The notes: generated by a model not told the origin, from the letters alone. A DNA stretch of 61,330 bases from Streptomyces acidicola (GCF_009377235.1 NZ_VMNX01000022.1:1-61330), one strand, 5' to 3'; shown: positions 8,901-17,930, counted from the stretch's first letter. Program-made: numbers and translations.

Positions 8901-9521
8901 ATGACCGCACCGATCAGTGAGTCATGGACGCGAATCGAGAACTGGCTGGCCGAGCACGCCCCGGCAACCTACGCCGCGCTGGCCCCGCCCGCGGATCCGG
9001 CGGACATCGCCGCAGCCGAACGCGTCATCGGCAGGCCACTCCTGAAGCCCTTGGTGATGTCGCTGTCGCGACACGACGGTCTCCTCGACCAGCGGTTCTC
9101 TCTGCTGCCAGGGTTCTACAGACCGATGAGTGCACGCGAGACAGCGGCGGAGTGGCAACTCTTCACCAGCTTCTACGACAAGCGCACTGCGGATGAGGAA
9201 GGAGAGGAGGCGGACTACGACTTCATGAAGATGGGGGCCAGCAGGGTCCTGTACGGCCATCCGCAGTTGATCCCCATTGCGCGGGACGTGCGCGGGGGTT
9301 GCCTCGTACTCGACCACCGTCCCGAGATCGACCGGGGGCGCGTCCACCAAGTCGAGGCCGAGCAAGGCATTATGCGCGGATCACACGGGATGTGGACGTC
9401 CCTGCCGGTGCTCATGGAGATGATCGCCACGTCTCTCGAGACCAACCAGCCCCTCAACGACTACACGCCCGCAGTGGACGAGGAGCAGAGGCTGTACTGG
9501 CTTCATACCGCTGCGCAGTGA
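8901..9521 (+). CDS. SMI1/KNR4 (SUKH) family protein
   Basis: A 206-residue SUKH-superfamily protein. WTRIENWLAEHAPATYAAL, PPADPADIAAAERVIGRPL and LSRHDGL match the start of the SMI1/KNR4 fold, and SLPVLMEMIATSLE forms the usual C-terminal helix. In bacteria many such proteins are immunity proteins against contact-dependent or polymorphic toxins; others are regulatory. No toxin gene is adjacent, so this may be an orphan immunity gene. The ATG at 8901 follows an AGGTGGCAGG stretch. Confidence 0.85.
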   Translation: MTAPISESWTRIENWLAEHAPATYAALAPPADPADIAAAERVIGRPLLKPLVMSLSRHDGLLDQRFSLLPGFYRPMSARETAAEWQLFTSFYDKRTADEEGEEADYDFMKMGASRVLYGHPQLIPIARDVRGGCLVLDHRPEIDRGRVHQVEAEQGIMRGSHGMWTSLPVLMEMIATSLETNQPLNDYTPAVDEEQRLYWLHTAAQ

Positions 9522-9968
9522 CGGGACCTTGCACCGGTCATGACGCAGCAGCGGACAATGAGGTCGGTGGAGCGGCTTTGGGCTGGAGCTGCTTCGGGGC
9601 GAGTGATCACGGTCCCGTAAGCCTCCGGCGAATCGGGCAGTCTGTGCACGCCGTTTGGAACACGCAGCGCGAAGCCATGAGTCACCTTTGTCTGGTGCCC
9701 CCGGCATGGGCCTGCCGAATCCTTCGCCGTACCGGGCCCACGCGAGGCGGCGTAGCTGTCGTCGCGGGCGAGTACGCCACCGGGGCAGCCTGGCGCGAAG
9801 CTGCCCCGAGGGGACGTCGGCCGAGCCCGGTCCCGAGCCATGCGCCTCGACGTCGACCGTCTGCTGCCCACTGGCTCTCCCACACCTCGGGGCGTGGCCT
9901 CGACAGCCTCCGTGTGAACGATAAAATCGAGGGTCCCAGCCTGGGTCAGGGAGAGCGAGGGGGAGACT
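9522..9968. other. Intergenic stretch before the LacI gene
   Basis: 447 bp with no credible gene. It contains a LacI-type operator-like site at 9914-9928. A 16-bp word at 9691-9706 is identical to the edge of the left tRNA-derived repeat at 24822-24837. The rest shows nothing I can name. Confidence 0.5.
9914..9928. promoter_or_regulatory. Putative LacI-family operator (autoregulatory)
   Basis: GTGAACGATAAAATC lies about 40 bp before the LacI GTG start. Read on the minus strand it matches the two sites before the importer operon at the core ATCGTTCA. A site in the regulator's own promoter is typical of LacI-family autoregulation. Confidence 0.55.
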
Positions 9969-11087
9969 GTGACAGCCGGTTTCCGCGACACACGGCCGTC
10001 GCCTGCGCAGCCCGTGACCATTTCGGACGTGGCCGAGGCCGCAGGCGTATCGCGGCAGACGGTCTCCAATGTGCTGAACGCACCGGACCGCGTGCGCGCC
10101 GAGACGCGGGAGCGGGTCACAAAGGTCATCGCCGATCTCGGCTACCACCCCAACCACATGGCGCGCTCGTTGCGGGCGAGTTCGCCCCGCATGATCGGCT
10201 GCCGCATCCAGCCGCTGCACGCGGAGACGGTGGCCGCCATCCAGGACCGGTTCCTGCACGCGCTCGCCGAGGCGGGGCAGGAGTGCGGTCATCACCTGTT
10301 GCTGTTCGCGGCCGCGGATGTCGCCGCGGAGGCCGAGCAGTGCACGGCCCTGTGGCGTGCGGGGGCCGTGAGCGGGGTCGTGCTCTACGACATCACGCCC
10401 GACGATCCGCGGCCCGGCCGGCTCACCGCGGCCGGGGTGCCGTTCACGGCCTTCGGGCGTACGGCGGTGGGCACGGAGAGCTACAGCTGGGCCGACGTCG
10501 ACAACACGGCGGGAACCGCCTCGGCCGTCGACCACTTGGTCGCGGCCGGTCACCGGCGCATCGGATTCCTGGGCTGGCCCGAGGGGTCCAGTGCCGGCGA
10601 CGCGAGGGCGCACGGCTGGCTGACGGCCGTGGACCGGCACGGTCTGCTCGCGGCGAGTCACCGACTGGACGTGCGAGGCGACGACACGACGACGACCGGT
10701 TCCCGGCTGATGAGGGAGCTCCTGGACAGGCCCGGCCCGCCGACCGCCGTCGTCGCGGCGACCGACACGTTCGCGGTGGGGGCGCTGCACGCGGTGCGCG
10801 ACCAAGGGCTCCGCCCCGGCCGGGACGTCGCCGTGGTGGGCTTCGACGACTCTCCGGCGGCCGCGGCGATGGGACTGTCGAGCGTTCGTCAGCCGATCAA
10901 GGAGGTGGGCCGGCTGGTGATGGCGGAGGTACTGCGGCTGACCGGCCGGCCCCCCGGTGCGGACGGCGAACCGCCCCAGGAGCCACTGCACCGGCTCCTG
11001 GCGCCCGAGTTGGTCGTACGTGCGAGCTCCGCGCCGTCACAGGGCTCGCCCCCGGCCGGTTCGGACGCCAGTCCGCTGTGCCTCTAG
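9969..11087 (+). CDS. LacI-family transcriptional regulator
   Basis: A 372-residue sugar-responsive repressor. Residues of about 15-70 form the LacI helix-turn-helix and hinge (VTISDVAEAAGVSRQTVSNVLN, then YHPNHMARSLR). The rest is a periplasmic-binding-protein-like effector domain ending in the family pattern VAVVGFDDSPAAAAMG and SSVRQP. The GTG start is preceded by a purine-rich GGGAGAGCGAGGGGGAGA stretch. It converges on the GH65/ABC importer operon, and operator-like palindromes occur before this gene and before that operon. It therefore probably represses the operon until an oligosaccharide-derived sugar binds. Confidence 0.9.
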   Translation: MTAGFRDTRPSPAQPVTISDVAEAAGVSRQTVSNVLNAPDRVRAETRERVTKVIADLGYHPNHMARSLRASSPRMIGCRIQPLHAETVAAIQDRFLHALAEAGQECGHHLLLFAAADVAAEAEQCTALWRAGAVSGVVLYDITPDDPRPGRLTAAGVPFTAFGRTAVGTESYSWADVDNTAGTASAVDHLVAAGHRRIGFLGWPEGSSAGDARAHGWLTAVDRHGLLAASHRLDVRGDDTTTTGSRLMRELLDRPGPPTAVVAATDTFAVGALHAVRDQGLRPGRDVAVVGFDDSPAAAAMGLSSVRQPIKEVGRLVMAEVLRLTGRPPGADGEPPQEPLHRLLAPELVVRASSAPSQGSPPAGSDASPLCL

Positions 11088-11089
11088 GA

Positions 11090-11118
11090 CCCCGGCACGC
11101 AAACGTGGCCTGCCGGGG
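11090..11118. terminator. Terminator hairpin between LacI and GH65 genes
   Basis: CCCCGGCA at 11090-11097 pairs with TGCCGGGG at 11111-11118, between convergent genes. Confidence 0.55.
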
Positions 11119-11151
11119 CACTGGCGGACCGAGATACGCGGCCGCACGTCG

Positions 11152-13494
11152 TCATCGATACGGCGTGGACGTCCGCGTGGCGACCATGACCTCGCCCCCG
11201 GCCGGCACCTGCCGCAGTGTGCCCGCCGTCTCCACCGGGAGCGGCTCACCTGTGTGGAGCCGTACGGTCGTGCCGTCGTGGCGGATGTCCACGTCGAAGA
11301 CACGGCCCTGCCAGCGGAGCCGCCGCAGGGTGATGCCGTCCAGGGAGCCGGGCAGGATGGGCGCGAGGACGACCCGGTCGGTGCGCCGGCGCAGTCCCGA
11401 GTAGCCGTACAGGAACTCCTGAAGAAAGCCGCCGTGGCCGGTCAGGAAGGTGAAGGCGCCCCCGGCTCGATCCTCGGCGAACTGCTCGAAGGGCGGTCTG
11501 ACGAACGGTTCGACACTGCGCCGGGTGTACTCGAAGGCGGCCTCGGCGTCGCCGAGTTCGGCAAGGACGATGGAGTGGACCGAGTCCGTCATCGACGGCC
11601 CGTCCTCGTCCGTACGGGGGGCGTAGTACTCCAGATCGGCTCGCGTGACCTCGGGGGGCTGCGGGTTCTCCCACGGGTAGGCGAGCATCACCACGTCGGC
11701 CTGCTTGATCGTCTGGCCCTCGTACCCGGTGAACTCCGGGTGGATGCCCAGTGCTTCGTCGAACGGGACGACGATGCGGTCCGCGGTCTCGGCCCACCGC
11801 GGGTCGGCGCTCACGCCGAGCGCCTCGGCGGCCAGAGCAGCGAAGCGAAGGGCGTCGCGGGCGGCGACGTTGGTATAGACGGAGTCGTCCTTCGGTTCGA
11901 CCGCGTACTCGTCCGGCGGTATCACGCCGTTGATGTGGCAGCGGCCGTCGGCGTCGGCGGTGACGCGGTCGGCCCAGAAGTCCGCGACCGCGCTCAGCAC
12001 GGGCAGCCCTGCGGTACGCAGCCATGCGTGGTCGCCGGTGGCGAGCCAGTACTGCCAGAACGCCAGGGCCACATCGGCGCTGACGTGCAGTTCCAGGTCT
12101 CCGAACGGTACCCACCCGGGGGTGTCCTCGTCCCCGGTGAGTCCGCTCTCCCAGGGGAAACGGGCGCCCCGGTGGCCCTCGGCGGCCGCGGCGGCGCGGG
12201 CCGCGTCGAGCCGGGCGACCCGGTAGTCGAGGGCGCTGCGCGCGAGGCGCGGATGCTGGGCGAGCAGGCTCGGCCAGATCCAGGTCTCGGTGTCCCAGAA
12301 GACGTGGCCGTTGTAGCCGTCACTGGACAGTCCGCAGGGCGAGGGCGACCAGGGCGAGTCCTCGTGCGCACTGGTGAGGAGGTAGAACTTCGAGGCGCGT
12401 ACGCGGCGTTGCAGCAGGGCGTCGCCGCGTACGACGATGTCGCCCTCCCACTCGCGCTGCCAGGCACGCCGGTTGTCCTCGGCCAGCCGCGCGTGTCCCT
12501 CACGGGCCGCCTCGTCGGCGTGGGCCCGGGCCGTGCTCAGCGGCCGGTCCGCGGTGTGGGACGTCACCACCGACACGTACTTGGTGAAGGTCAGAGGACG
12601 TCCGGGAGAGGTGTGGACGGAGATCGTCCGCGATGCGGTGGCGGGGATCGTCTGCGATGCGGTGGCGGGGATCGTCCGCGACGCGGTGCCGTCCCGCGCC
12701 GGGAGGGGCCCGTCGTGCCCGGGTCCGCCTCCGCCCCGGCTGCCCGGCCCGTGCACGACGCTGACGAGCGCGGCCGTGACGCCGCTGCCCTCGGCTTCCA
12801 CCACCGCCCAGATCCGGCCGTCGCCCGCCCCTCGCTCCACGGTCCGGGTGTGCGAGGCGGCGCGCTCGTCCAGCGCGTCGGTGACAAGGAGTTCGCCCGT
12901 CCAGTGGGGCGTGACCGTCACGCTCACAACGGCCACGGTCGGCCGGGACCGGTCGGTGAACACCTCGTAGCGCACGTCGGTGACCCGGCCCGCCGGAGAG
13001 GTCCAGCGGGCCTCCGTGGTGATCACCCCGGTGCGCAGGTCGAGGCACTGCCGATAGCGCTCGATGCCGAGGGCCGCCCCGGCGCGCGGACTGGTCAGCG
13101 GCGCCCAGTCGCCGCCGACCAGCTGCTCGCCACCGTCCGGTACGTTCTCGTCTCCGCCGGGCGGGGAGGTGAACGCGGCGTTGAAGGTACCGCTGCCGTC
13201 GCCCACGTCGAGCGTGGACCACGCCGGCAGGGACGCCTTGCGGGACCAGCCACCGTCCCGGCCGGTGTAGAGGCCGGCCACGTGGAACTGGGTGCGCACG
13301 GGAGTCTCGGCGAAGCCGTTGCCGGCCGCCGGGACACGTGCGGCGAAACAGCCGTTGCCGGTGAAGGCGGGGTGATGGGCGACGAGCGCGCCGATGCCGG
13401 GGCTCTCGTCCCCGGAGGTGCCAAGAGAACCATCCGTGGTCAGCGTCCACGCGTCGTCGGCCGGGGCGAGACTGCCCCTGGTCGGGTCGTTCAC
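11152..13494 (-). CDS. Glycoside hydrolase/phosphorylase family 65 protein
   Basis: A 780-residue protein of the GH65 type, a family that includes acid trehalases, kojibiose/maltose phosphorylases and glucosyl-hydroxylysine glucosidases. The (alpha/alpha)6-barrel part has GHVFWDTETWIWPSLL and GARFPWESGL. The catalytic glutamate is in VIPPDEYAVEPKDDSVYTN (E529, position 11908-11910). No signal peptide is seen, so it acts in the cytoplasm on imported sugar. GTG at 13494 follows GGAGGG and nearly abuts the permease stop, so it is the last gene of the importer operon. A 24-bp repeat at about 12625-12690 inserts a repeated ATAS-x-TIP peptide in the N-terminal domain. Whether it hydrolyses or phosphorolyses its substrate cannot be told. 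Confidence 0.85.
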   Translation of the reverse strand: MNDPTRGSLAPADDAWTLTTDGSLGTSGDESPGIGALVAHHPAFTGNGCFAARVPAAGNGFAETPVRTQFHVAGLYTGRDGGWSRKASLPAWSTLDVGDGSGTFNAAFTSPPGGDENVPDGGEQLVGGDWAPLTSPRAGAALGIERYRQCLDLRTGVITTEARWTSPAGRVTDVRYEVFTDRSRPTVAVVSVTVTPHWTGELLVTDALDERAASHTRTVERGAGDGRIWAVVEAEGSGVTAALVSVVHGPGSRGGGGPGHDGPLPARDGTASRTIPATASQTIPATASRTISVHTSPGRPLTFTKYVSVVTSHTADRPLSTARAHADEAAREGHARLAEDNRRAWQREWEGDIVVRGDALLQRRVRASKFYLLTSAHEDSPWSPSPCGLSSDGYNGHVFWDTETWIWPSLLAQHPRLARSALDYRVARLDAARAAAAAEGHRGARFPWESGLTGDEDTPGWVPFGDLELHVSADVALAFWQYWLATGDHAWLRTAGLPVLSAVADFWADRVTADADGRCHINGVIPPDEYAVEPKDDSVYTNVAARDALRFAALAAEALGVSADPRWAETADRIVVPFDEALGIHPEFTGYEGQTIKQADVVMLAYPWENPQPPEVTRADLEYYAPRTDEDGPSMTDSVHSIVLAELGDAEAAFEYTRRSVEPFVRPPFEQFAEDRAGGAFTFLTGHGGFLQEFLYGYSGLRRRTDRVVLAPILPGSLDGITLRRLRWQGRVFDVDIRHDGTTVRLHTGEPLPVETAGTLRQVPAGGEVMVATRTSTPYR
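12620..12690 (-). repeat. 24-bp in-frame tandem repeats inside the GH65 gene
   Basis: Three near-identical units of the GATCGTCCGCGATGCGGTGG type encode eight-residue repeats around ATASQTIP. The frame is preserved. Confidence 0.75.
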
Positions 13495-14367
13495 CTACTT
13501 CAACCCTCCCGCTGTGAGGCCGTCGACGATCCGCCGTTGGAAGAACAGCACGGCCACGACGAGCGGCAGGGTCACCACGACCCCGGCGGCCATCTGTGTA
13601 CCGAACGGCTGGTCGTATTTGTACTGTCCGGTGAAGAGGGACAGGATCACGTTGGCTGTCATCATCTGACGGTCGTTCACCACACTGATGGCGATGAGGA
13701 ATTCGTTCCAGGCGCAGATGAAGACGAGGATGGCCGTGGTGAAGACGCCCGGTGCGGCGAGGGGGAGTACGACCTTGCGAAATGCCTGCGCCGGGGTGCA
13801 GCCGTCGACCTGCGCGGCCTTCTCCAGTTCGGTGGGCATCTGGCGGAAGAACGCGGTGAGGTTCCACACGGCCAGCGGCAGGGCGAAGCTCATGCTCGGG
13901 ATGATCATCGCCTGGTAGGTGTTGATCCAGGCGATGTCCGTGAAGAGCCGGAGCAGCGGCACCACCAGGATGATCGGCGGGAACATCGAGGCCGCGATGA
14001 TCAGCGTCAGGATCAGCGTCTTGCCGCGGAAGTGCAGCCGCGCCAGGGCGTATCCGGCGAAGATGCCGACGACCAGTGTCACGGCGGTGGTGATCCCGGC
14101 GACGACGAGGCTGTTGACCAGCGCCTGGCCGAATCCGTTCTTGGCGTCGAAGGCGGACATGTAGTTGTCGAAGGACACCGGGGCGGGCAGCGGCGCGTTC
14201 GAGAACTGGTCGCCCGGCCTGCGCAGGCTGGAGACCACCATCCAGTAGAACGGGGCGAGGCAGTAGGCGACGACTGCGGCGATGCCCAGCCGCCGGGCCC
14301 AGGTGGCGCCGCGTCTGCCCCCCGTCGCCCCGCGCCGGGCAGATCGTGTGAGAGGCAGCGTGCTCAT
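13495..14367 (-). CDS. Carbohydrate ABC transporter permease (MalG/CUT1 type)
   Basis: A 290-residue inner-membrane permease with about six hydrophobic segments. The EAA loop toward the C-terminus reads EKAAQVDGCTPAQAFRKVVLPLAAPG, the contact site for the shared ATPase. This is the usual second permease of a CUT1 sugar importer. Its start overlaps the preceding permease stop. No ATPase is encoded in the operon; in Streptomyces such importers commonly use the multitask ATPase MsiK encoded elsewhere (established knowledge). Confidence 0.93.
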   Translation of the reverse strand: MSTLPLTRSARRGATGGRRGATWARRLGIAAVVAYCLAPFYWMVVSSLRRPGDQFSNAPLPAPVSFDNYMSAFDAKNGFGQALVNSLVVAGITTAVTLVVGIFAGYALARLHFRGKTLILTLIIAASMFPPIILVVPLLRLFTDIAWINTYQAMIIPSMSFALPLAVWNLTAFFRQMPTELEKAAQVDGCTPAQAFRKVVLPLAAPGVFTTAILVFICAWNEFLIAISVVNDRQMMTANVILSLFTGQYKYDQPFGTQMAAGVVVTLPLVVAVLFFQRRIVDGLTAGGLK

Positions 14368-15317
14368 GGCTCACTCCTGGTGCCGCGGCCGAGCAGATCG
14401 GCGCCGAACAGCTTGACGAACGCGAGGGCGACGACGGCGATGTAGACGAACAGGACGGTCGCGTACGCGGCGGCCGAGCCGAAGCGCAGATTGGTCATCT
14501 CGTTGAAGGCGGACATGGACAGCGTCTCGACCGAATGCTTGCGCGGCCCCACCAGGATGTACGGCAGGTCGAACATGCGCAGGACGTCCAGGAGGCGGAA
14601 CAGGACGGCGACCACGAGGGCGGGGCGGACCAGGGGGAGGGTGATCCGCCAGAAGGCACGCCATGCGGAGGCGCCGTCGACGCGGGCGGCCTCGTACAAC
14701 TCGCCGGGGATGATCTGCAGTCCGGCCAGGACGAGCAGACCGACGAATGGTGCGGTCTTCCAGGTGTCGGCGATGACCACGGCGAGCCAGGCGTGGAACC
14801 CGTCGCTGCTCCACAGCACCTGGGTGTCCAGGAGGGAGTTGGCGACTCCCTGGCTGTTGAAGATCCACTTCCAGAGGATGCCGGAGATCGCGGTGGGGAT
14901 GGCCCAGGGCACGAGGACGGCAGCGCGGACGAACGCCCTGCCGCGGAAGGCCCGGTGCATCACCAGGGCCATGCACACGCCGATGAGGACTTCGAGAGTG
15001 ACCGAGGCCAGAGCGAACGAGGTGGTGTTCCACCAAGGCCGCAACAGCCGGTCGTCCGAGAAGACGGCGGCGTAGTTGCCGGTTCCGTAGTGCGTGGTGG
15101 TCGCCACGAATCCGGTGCTCGGATCGATGCCCTCGCTGGACACCTGGAAGGAGAGCCGCAGGGCGGCCACCACGGGGTAACCGATGACCAGGCCGAGGAC
15201 CAGCAGTGTCGGCGAGAGCAGGGCCGCGGCCAGGCCGCCGGTCCCGGCCCGGCGCGAGGTGCGCGCGGGCCGGGACGGGCGCACGGTGCGCCCCGGCGTC
15301 GGGGTGATGACGGACAC
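14364..15317 (-). CDS. Carbohydrate ABC transporter permease (MalF/CUT1 type)
   Basis: A 317-residue permease with a basic N-terminus, about six transmembrane segments and the EAA loop YEAARVDGASAWRAFWRITLPLVRPAL. It partners with the downstream MalG-type permease, overlapping it by four bases, and with the upstream binding lipoprotein to import a sugar, probably the substrate of the GH65 enzyme. Confidence 0.93.
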   Translation of the reverse strand: MSVITPTPGRTVRPSRPARTSRRAGTGGLAAALLSPTLLVLGLVIGYPVVAALRLSFQVSSEGIDPSTGFVATTTHYGTGNYAAVFSDDRLLRPWWNTTSFALASVTLEVLIGVCMALVMHRAFRGRAFVRAAVLVPWAIPTAISGILWKWIFNSQGVANSLLDTQVLWSSDGFHAWLAVVIADTWKTAPFVGLLVLAGLQIIPGELYEAARVDGASAWRAFWRITLPLVRPALVVAVLFRLLDVLRMFDLPYILVGPRKHSVETLSMSAFNEMTNLRFGSAAAYATVLFVYIAVVALAFVKLFGADLLGRGTRSEP

Positions 15318-15329
15318 GAGCGGGACCGC

Positions 15330-16703
15330 CTACTTCTCGGCGATCGCCGCAGAGAGGTTCTTCTGCATGTCGGCGAGGGCGGCATCGACGGGCTGCGAAC
15401 CGCTCATCGCGGCGGCGGCGCTCTCCTGGATGGCGGCCGTGGCGTCGCCGTAACGCACCACGACGGGCCGTGGCGTCGCCGTGGCCAGTGACTCCTTCAG
15501 CGTGGCCAGGTACGGGAACTGCTTGCGCAGCGCCGGGTCGTCGTAGAGGTCGGCGTACGGCGGGGCTGCCGAGTTGACCTTCAGGTTGGTGCGGGCGTTC
15601 GCCTCGTTGGAGAAGAACTTGATGAAGTCGAGCGCGGTCGCCTTGTTCTTGGCGAACTTGCTGATCGCGAGGTCGAGTCCGCCGAGGCTCGACCTGCCGG
15701 GCCCGGTGAGGCCGGGCAGCGGGGCGACGCCGAACTTTCCGGCCACCTTGCTGGAGCCGTCCTTGGCGCCCGCGAGCGCCCACTGGTACGGCCACTGCCG
15801 GTGGAAGAGCAGCTTGCCCGACTGGAAGGCACGCCGGCCGTCCTCCTCCTGGTAGGTGGCGGCCTGCTTGGGGATGGTGCCGTCCTTGAAACCGTCGACG
15901 AGGAACTGCAGGCCCTTCTTGGCCGCCTCGGTGTCGACCGTCGCCTTGCCCTTGGCGTCGACGACCTCGCCGCCCGCGGAGGCCACGGCCTCGGAGAAGT
16001 TGACGGTGAGCCCCTCGTACTTGTCGAACTGGCCGGCGTAGCAGCCGATGTCCTTGCCCTCGGGGGGCTTTTGGACCTTCGCGCAGGTCTCCTTCATCTC
16101 GGCCCAGGTGGTGGGGGGCTTGGCACCTGTCTTGTCGAGCAGGTCCGAGCGGTAGAAGAGCAGCCCGGCGTTGGTGTTGAACGGGACGGCGTACTGCTTG
16201 CCGAAGTAGTTTCCGGTCTTCACGACGGCGGGGATCATCTTGTCGAGGGGGAACTCGTTGGCCGGCAGCTCGTCGATCCACTGGTTGGCCGCGAACTCGG
16301 CGACCCAGATCGGGTCGAGGTTGAGCACGCTGTACGCGTCCGACTTGGTCTGGGCGTTCTGGATGAACTGCTGGCGCTGTTGATCCGCGCTCTCCGGCAG
16401 TTCGACCAGGGTGACCTTTTCGTCGGGGTGCTGCTTGTTCCAGCGGTCCAGCTGAGCTTGCAGGGTGCCGGTGGTGTCCTTGCCCGAGGCGAGGGTGATC
16501 GGGCCGCGGTCGTTCGACTTCTCCGGGCCGCCCTTGGAGTCGGACGAACCCGAGTCGCCGCACCCGGCGAGCACCGACGCGCACATCACCGCGGCAAGGG
16601 CGGCCGCTGCCCGCCGCCGCGGCGCAGTTCCCCCGTGCCCCGAAGGTGTCCGTCCCACACCCAACACGATCCGCAACGAACTCACCGAACTCACCGAACT
16701 CAC
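15330..16703 (-). CDS. Sugar ABC transporter substrate-binding lipoprotein
   Basis: A 457-residue extracellular solute-binding protein of the CUT1/MalE type. The lipobox is VLAGC with the lipidated cysteine near residue 48. The binding fold has DRWNKQHPDEKVTLVELP and DAYSVLNLDPIWVAEFA. GTG at 16703 was chosen because GCGAGGAGGG precedes it. Two more in-frame GTGs follow at 9-bp steps because the first codons are a GTGAGTTCG triplicate. It heads the operon and lies about 90 bp downstream of a LacI-type operator, so it should be induced by the transported sugar. Confidence 0.92.
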   Translation of the reverse strand: MSSVSSVSSLRIVLGVGRTPSGHGGTAPRRRAAAALAAVMCASVLAGCGDSGSSDSKGGPEKSNDRGPITLASGKDTTGTLQAQLDRWNKQHPDEKVTLVELPESADQQRQQFIQNAQTKSDAYSVLNLDPIWVAEFAANQWIDELPANEFPLDKMIPAVVKTGNYFGKQYAVPFNTNAGLLFYRSDLLDKTGAKPPTTWAEMKETCAKVQKPPEGKDIGCYAGQFDKYEGLTVNFSEAVASAGGEVVDAKGKATVDTEAAKKGLQFLVDGFKDGTIPKQAATYQEEDGRRAFQSGKLLFHRQWPYQWALAGAKDGSSKVAGKFGVAPLPGLTGPGRSSLGGLDLAISKFAKNKATALDFIKFFSNEANARTNLKVNSAAPPYADLYDDPALRKQFPYLATLKESLATATPRPVVVRYGDATAAIQESAAAAMSGSQPVDAALADMQKNLSAAIAEK

Positions 16704-16788
16704 CGTGCCCTCCTCGCTGTCTGACCTGAAGGTCGCGGGCCACACCACACACGGCTCCCTGCGGCGGCTCGTCGACGACTGAAACCCC

Positions 16789-16803
16789 AATTTGATCGTT
16801 CAA
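16789..16803. promoter_or_regulatory. Putative LacI-type operator, proximal
   Basis: AATTTGATCGTTCAA lies about 90 bp upstream of the binding-protein start. The core TTGATCGTTCAA is a palindrome with a central CG except at two positions, typical of LacI-family sites. A second copy is at 16923. Confidence 0.65.
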
Positions 16804-16922
16804 GATGGCCCCGGCAGTGCGCCCCGTCAACCCCTGGGGAGGGATTCCTCGCACTCCAGCCGACTCATCAGGGTTCCTGAGAGGCCGTCCAAACCGTTCT
16901 GCCCTCTTCCGCCATCCTGGAG

Positions 16923-16937
16923 AATTTGATCGTTCAT
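16923..16937. promoter_or_regulatory. Putative LacI-type operator, distal
   Basis: AATTTGATCGTTCAT shares 14 bases with the proximal site, 134 bp further upstream of the operon. Paired sites could support looping by a tetrameric repressor. Confidence 0.6.
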
Positions 16938-17097
16938 ATAGGCTTCGTCGTTTGTGATACCTGTCTGGGATCTTGTCGGCGGCCTGGAGGACAGGGCGCA
17001 GGGCGGGCGCCCGGCCGCGGTTGGTGATGGGGCCGCCGTCGAGTACGTCTGGCGATCACCGCGTGCGTCCCGTAACTGCGTGCGTCCCGGGATGCTG

Positions 17098-17250
17098 GGC
17101 TCAACTGGAGGAGATCGCCCGCAGGGCCGGGGTGGGATCGGCGACCCTGCACCGGCATTTCCCGTCCCGGCGCTCACTGCTCGAAGTCGTCTTCCACGAC
17201 CGCGTCGAGGCGCTCTGCTCCAGGTCCCGGGAACACGCCAATCGCAGCAG
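17098..17250 (+). pseudogene. TetR-family regulator fragment (helix-turn-helix only)
   Basis: This frame encodes LEEIARRAGVGSATLHRHFP followed by SRRSLLEVVFHDRVEAL, the second half of a TetR DNA-binding domain. The first helix and start codon are missing upstream. The frame drifts into unrelated sequence downstream, with no ligand-binding domain. It is a remnant of a deleted TetR gene. Confidence 0.7.
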
Positions 17251-17544
17251 CCCCGACGCCCTCGTCTGCCGTAAGGGCGGCGCGCCCGATTCCGAGCCCG
17301 GCAAACGGTCAGGGCAACGGGCTCCGGTCCGCAGGCCTGGACCCGACCCGCCGCCAGTACGTGTGACACCGCTCCCTGCACAGTCCACCAGCAGCCGCGC
17401 AGGGGGCGTCTCGTCATGCTCTTGGGGTGGTCCTGCTCGGGGTCCCGCCTCCAGTGCCCCCTTGCCGGGTGGTTTGGGTCATCGCTCGTGCCTGGTAGGC
17501 CGATTGATTGCGTGTCAGTTCCTCACCGATTGTGGGAGGTACCC

Positions 17545-17877
17545 ATGAAGTCACGTATGGCTCTTGCGCTCAGCGCGGCTGCAGCGGCGCTCATCGCAGC
17601 GATGGCATCACCTGCGGCCTTGGCCGCCACGGCTGCTTCCGAACACGTAGCCCGGACCACCGCCCCGGCGGCCCAGACCGCTCAGGATGACCCCCCGCTC
17701 TACCGATGCCAGCAGATCAGGGTGGACTCCTCGACCACAGTCGAGGGTATCGGCTGCATTCCCCCCACCAATCCCGAGCGTTCGTTCTACATCCAGGACC
17801 CACAGCGCACCTATTTCTGCGATGCCGGGTTCTACAACGGCCCGTACCTGTTGGGCTTCGAGTGCGTCAGGCTCTGA
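17545..17877 (+). CDS. Small secreted protein with four cysteines
   Basis: A 110-residue protein with a GGGAGGT ribosome binding site. The signal peptide has positive MKSR, then a hydrophobic ALALSAAAAALIAAM core and a likely cut after ASPAALA. The mature part has four cysteines, in YRCQQ, GIGCIPP, YFCDAG and FECVRL, enough for two disulfides in a compact extracellular domain. I do not recognise a family. It stands alone after the TetR remnant and ends at a clear hairpin terminator. Confidence 0.75.
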   Translation: MKSRMALALSAAAAALIAAMASPAALAATAASEHVARTTAPAAQTAQDDPPLYRCQQIRVDSSTTVEGIGCIPPTNPERSFYIQDPQRTYFCDAGFYNGPYLLGFECVRL

Positions 17878-17930
17878 TCCCCAGGCGGCCGTGAGCAGTA
17901 CCGTCTGACGGCACGATGATCCTCGTCTCG

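Noticed and set aside
9503..10129. Minus-strand frame before the LacI gene
   Set aside because: Overlaps the LacI DNA-binding domain, has no family features and no ribosome binding site.
10957..14445. 1,162-codon plus-strand open frame across GH65 and permease
   Set aside because: Antisense shadow of clearly recognisable genes.
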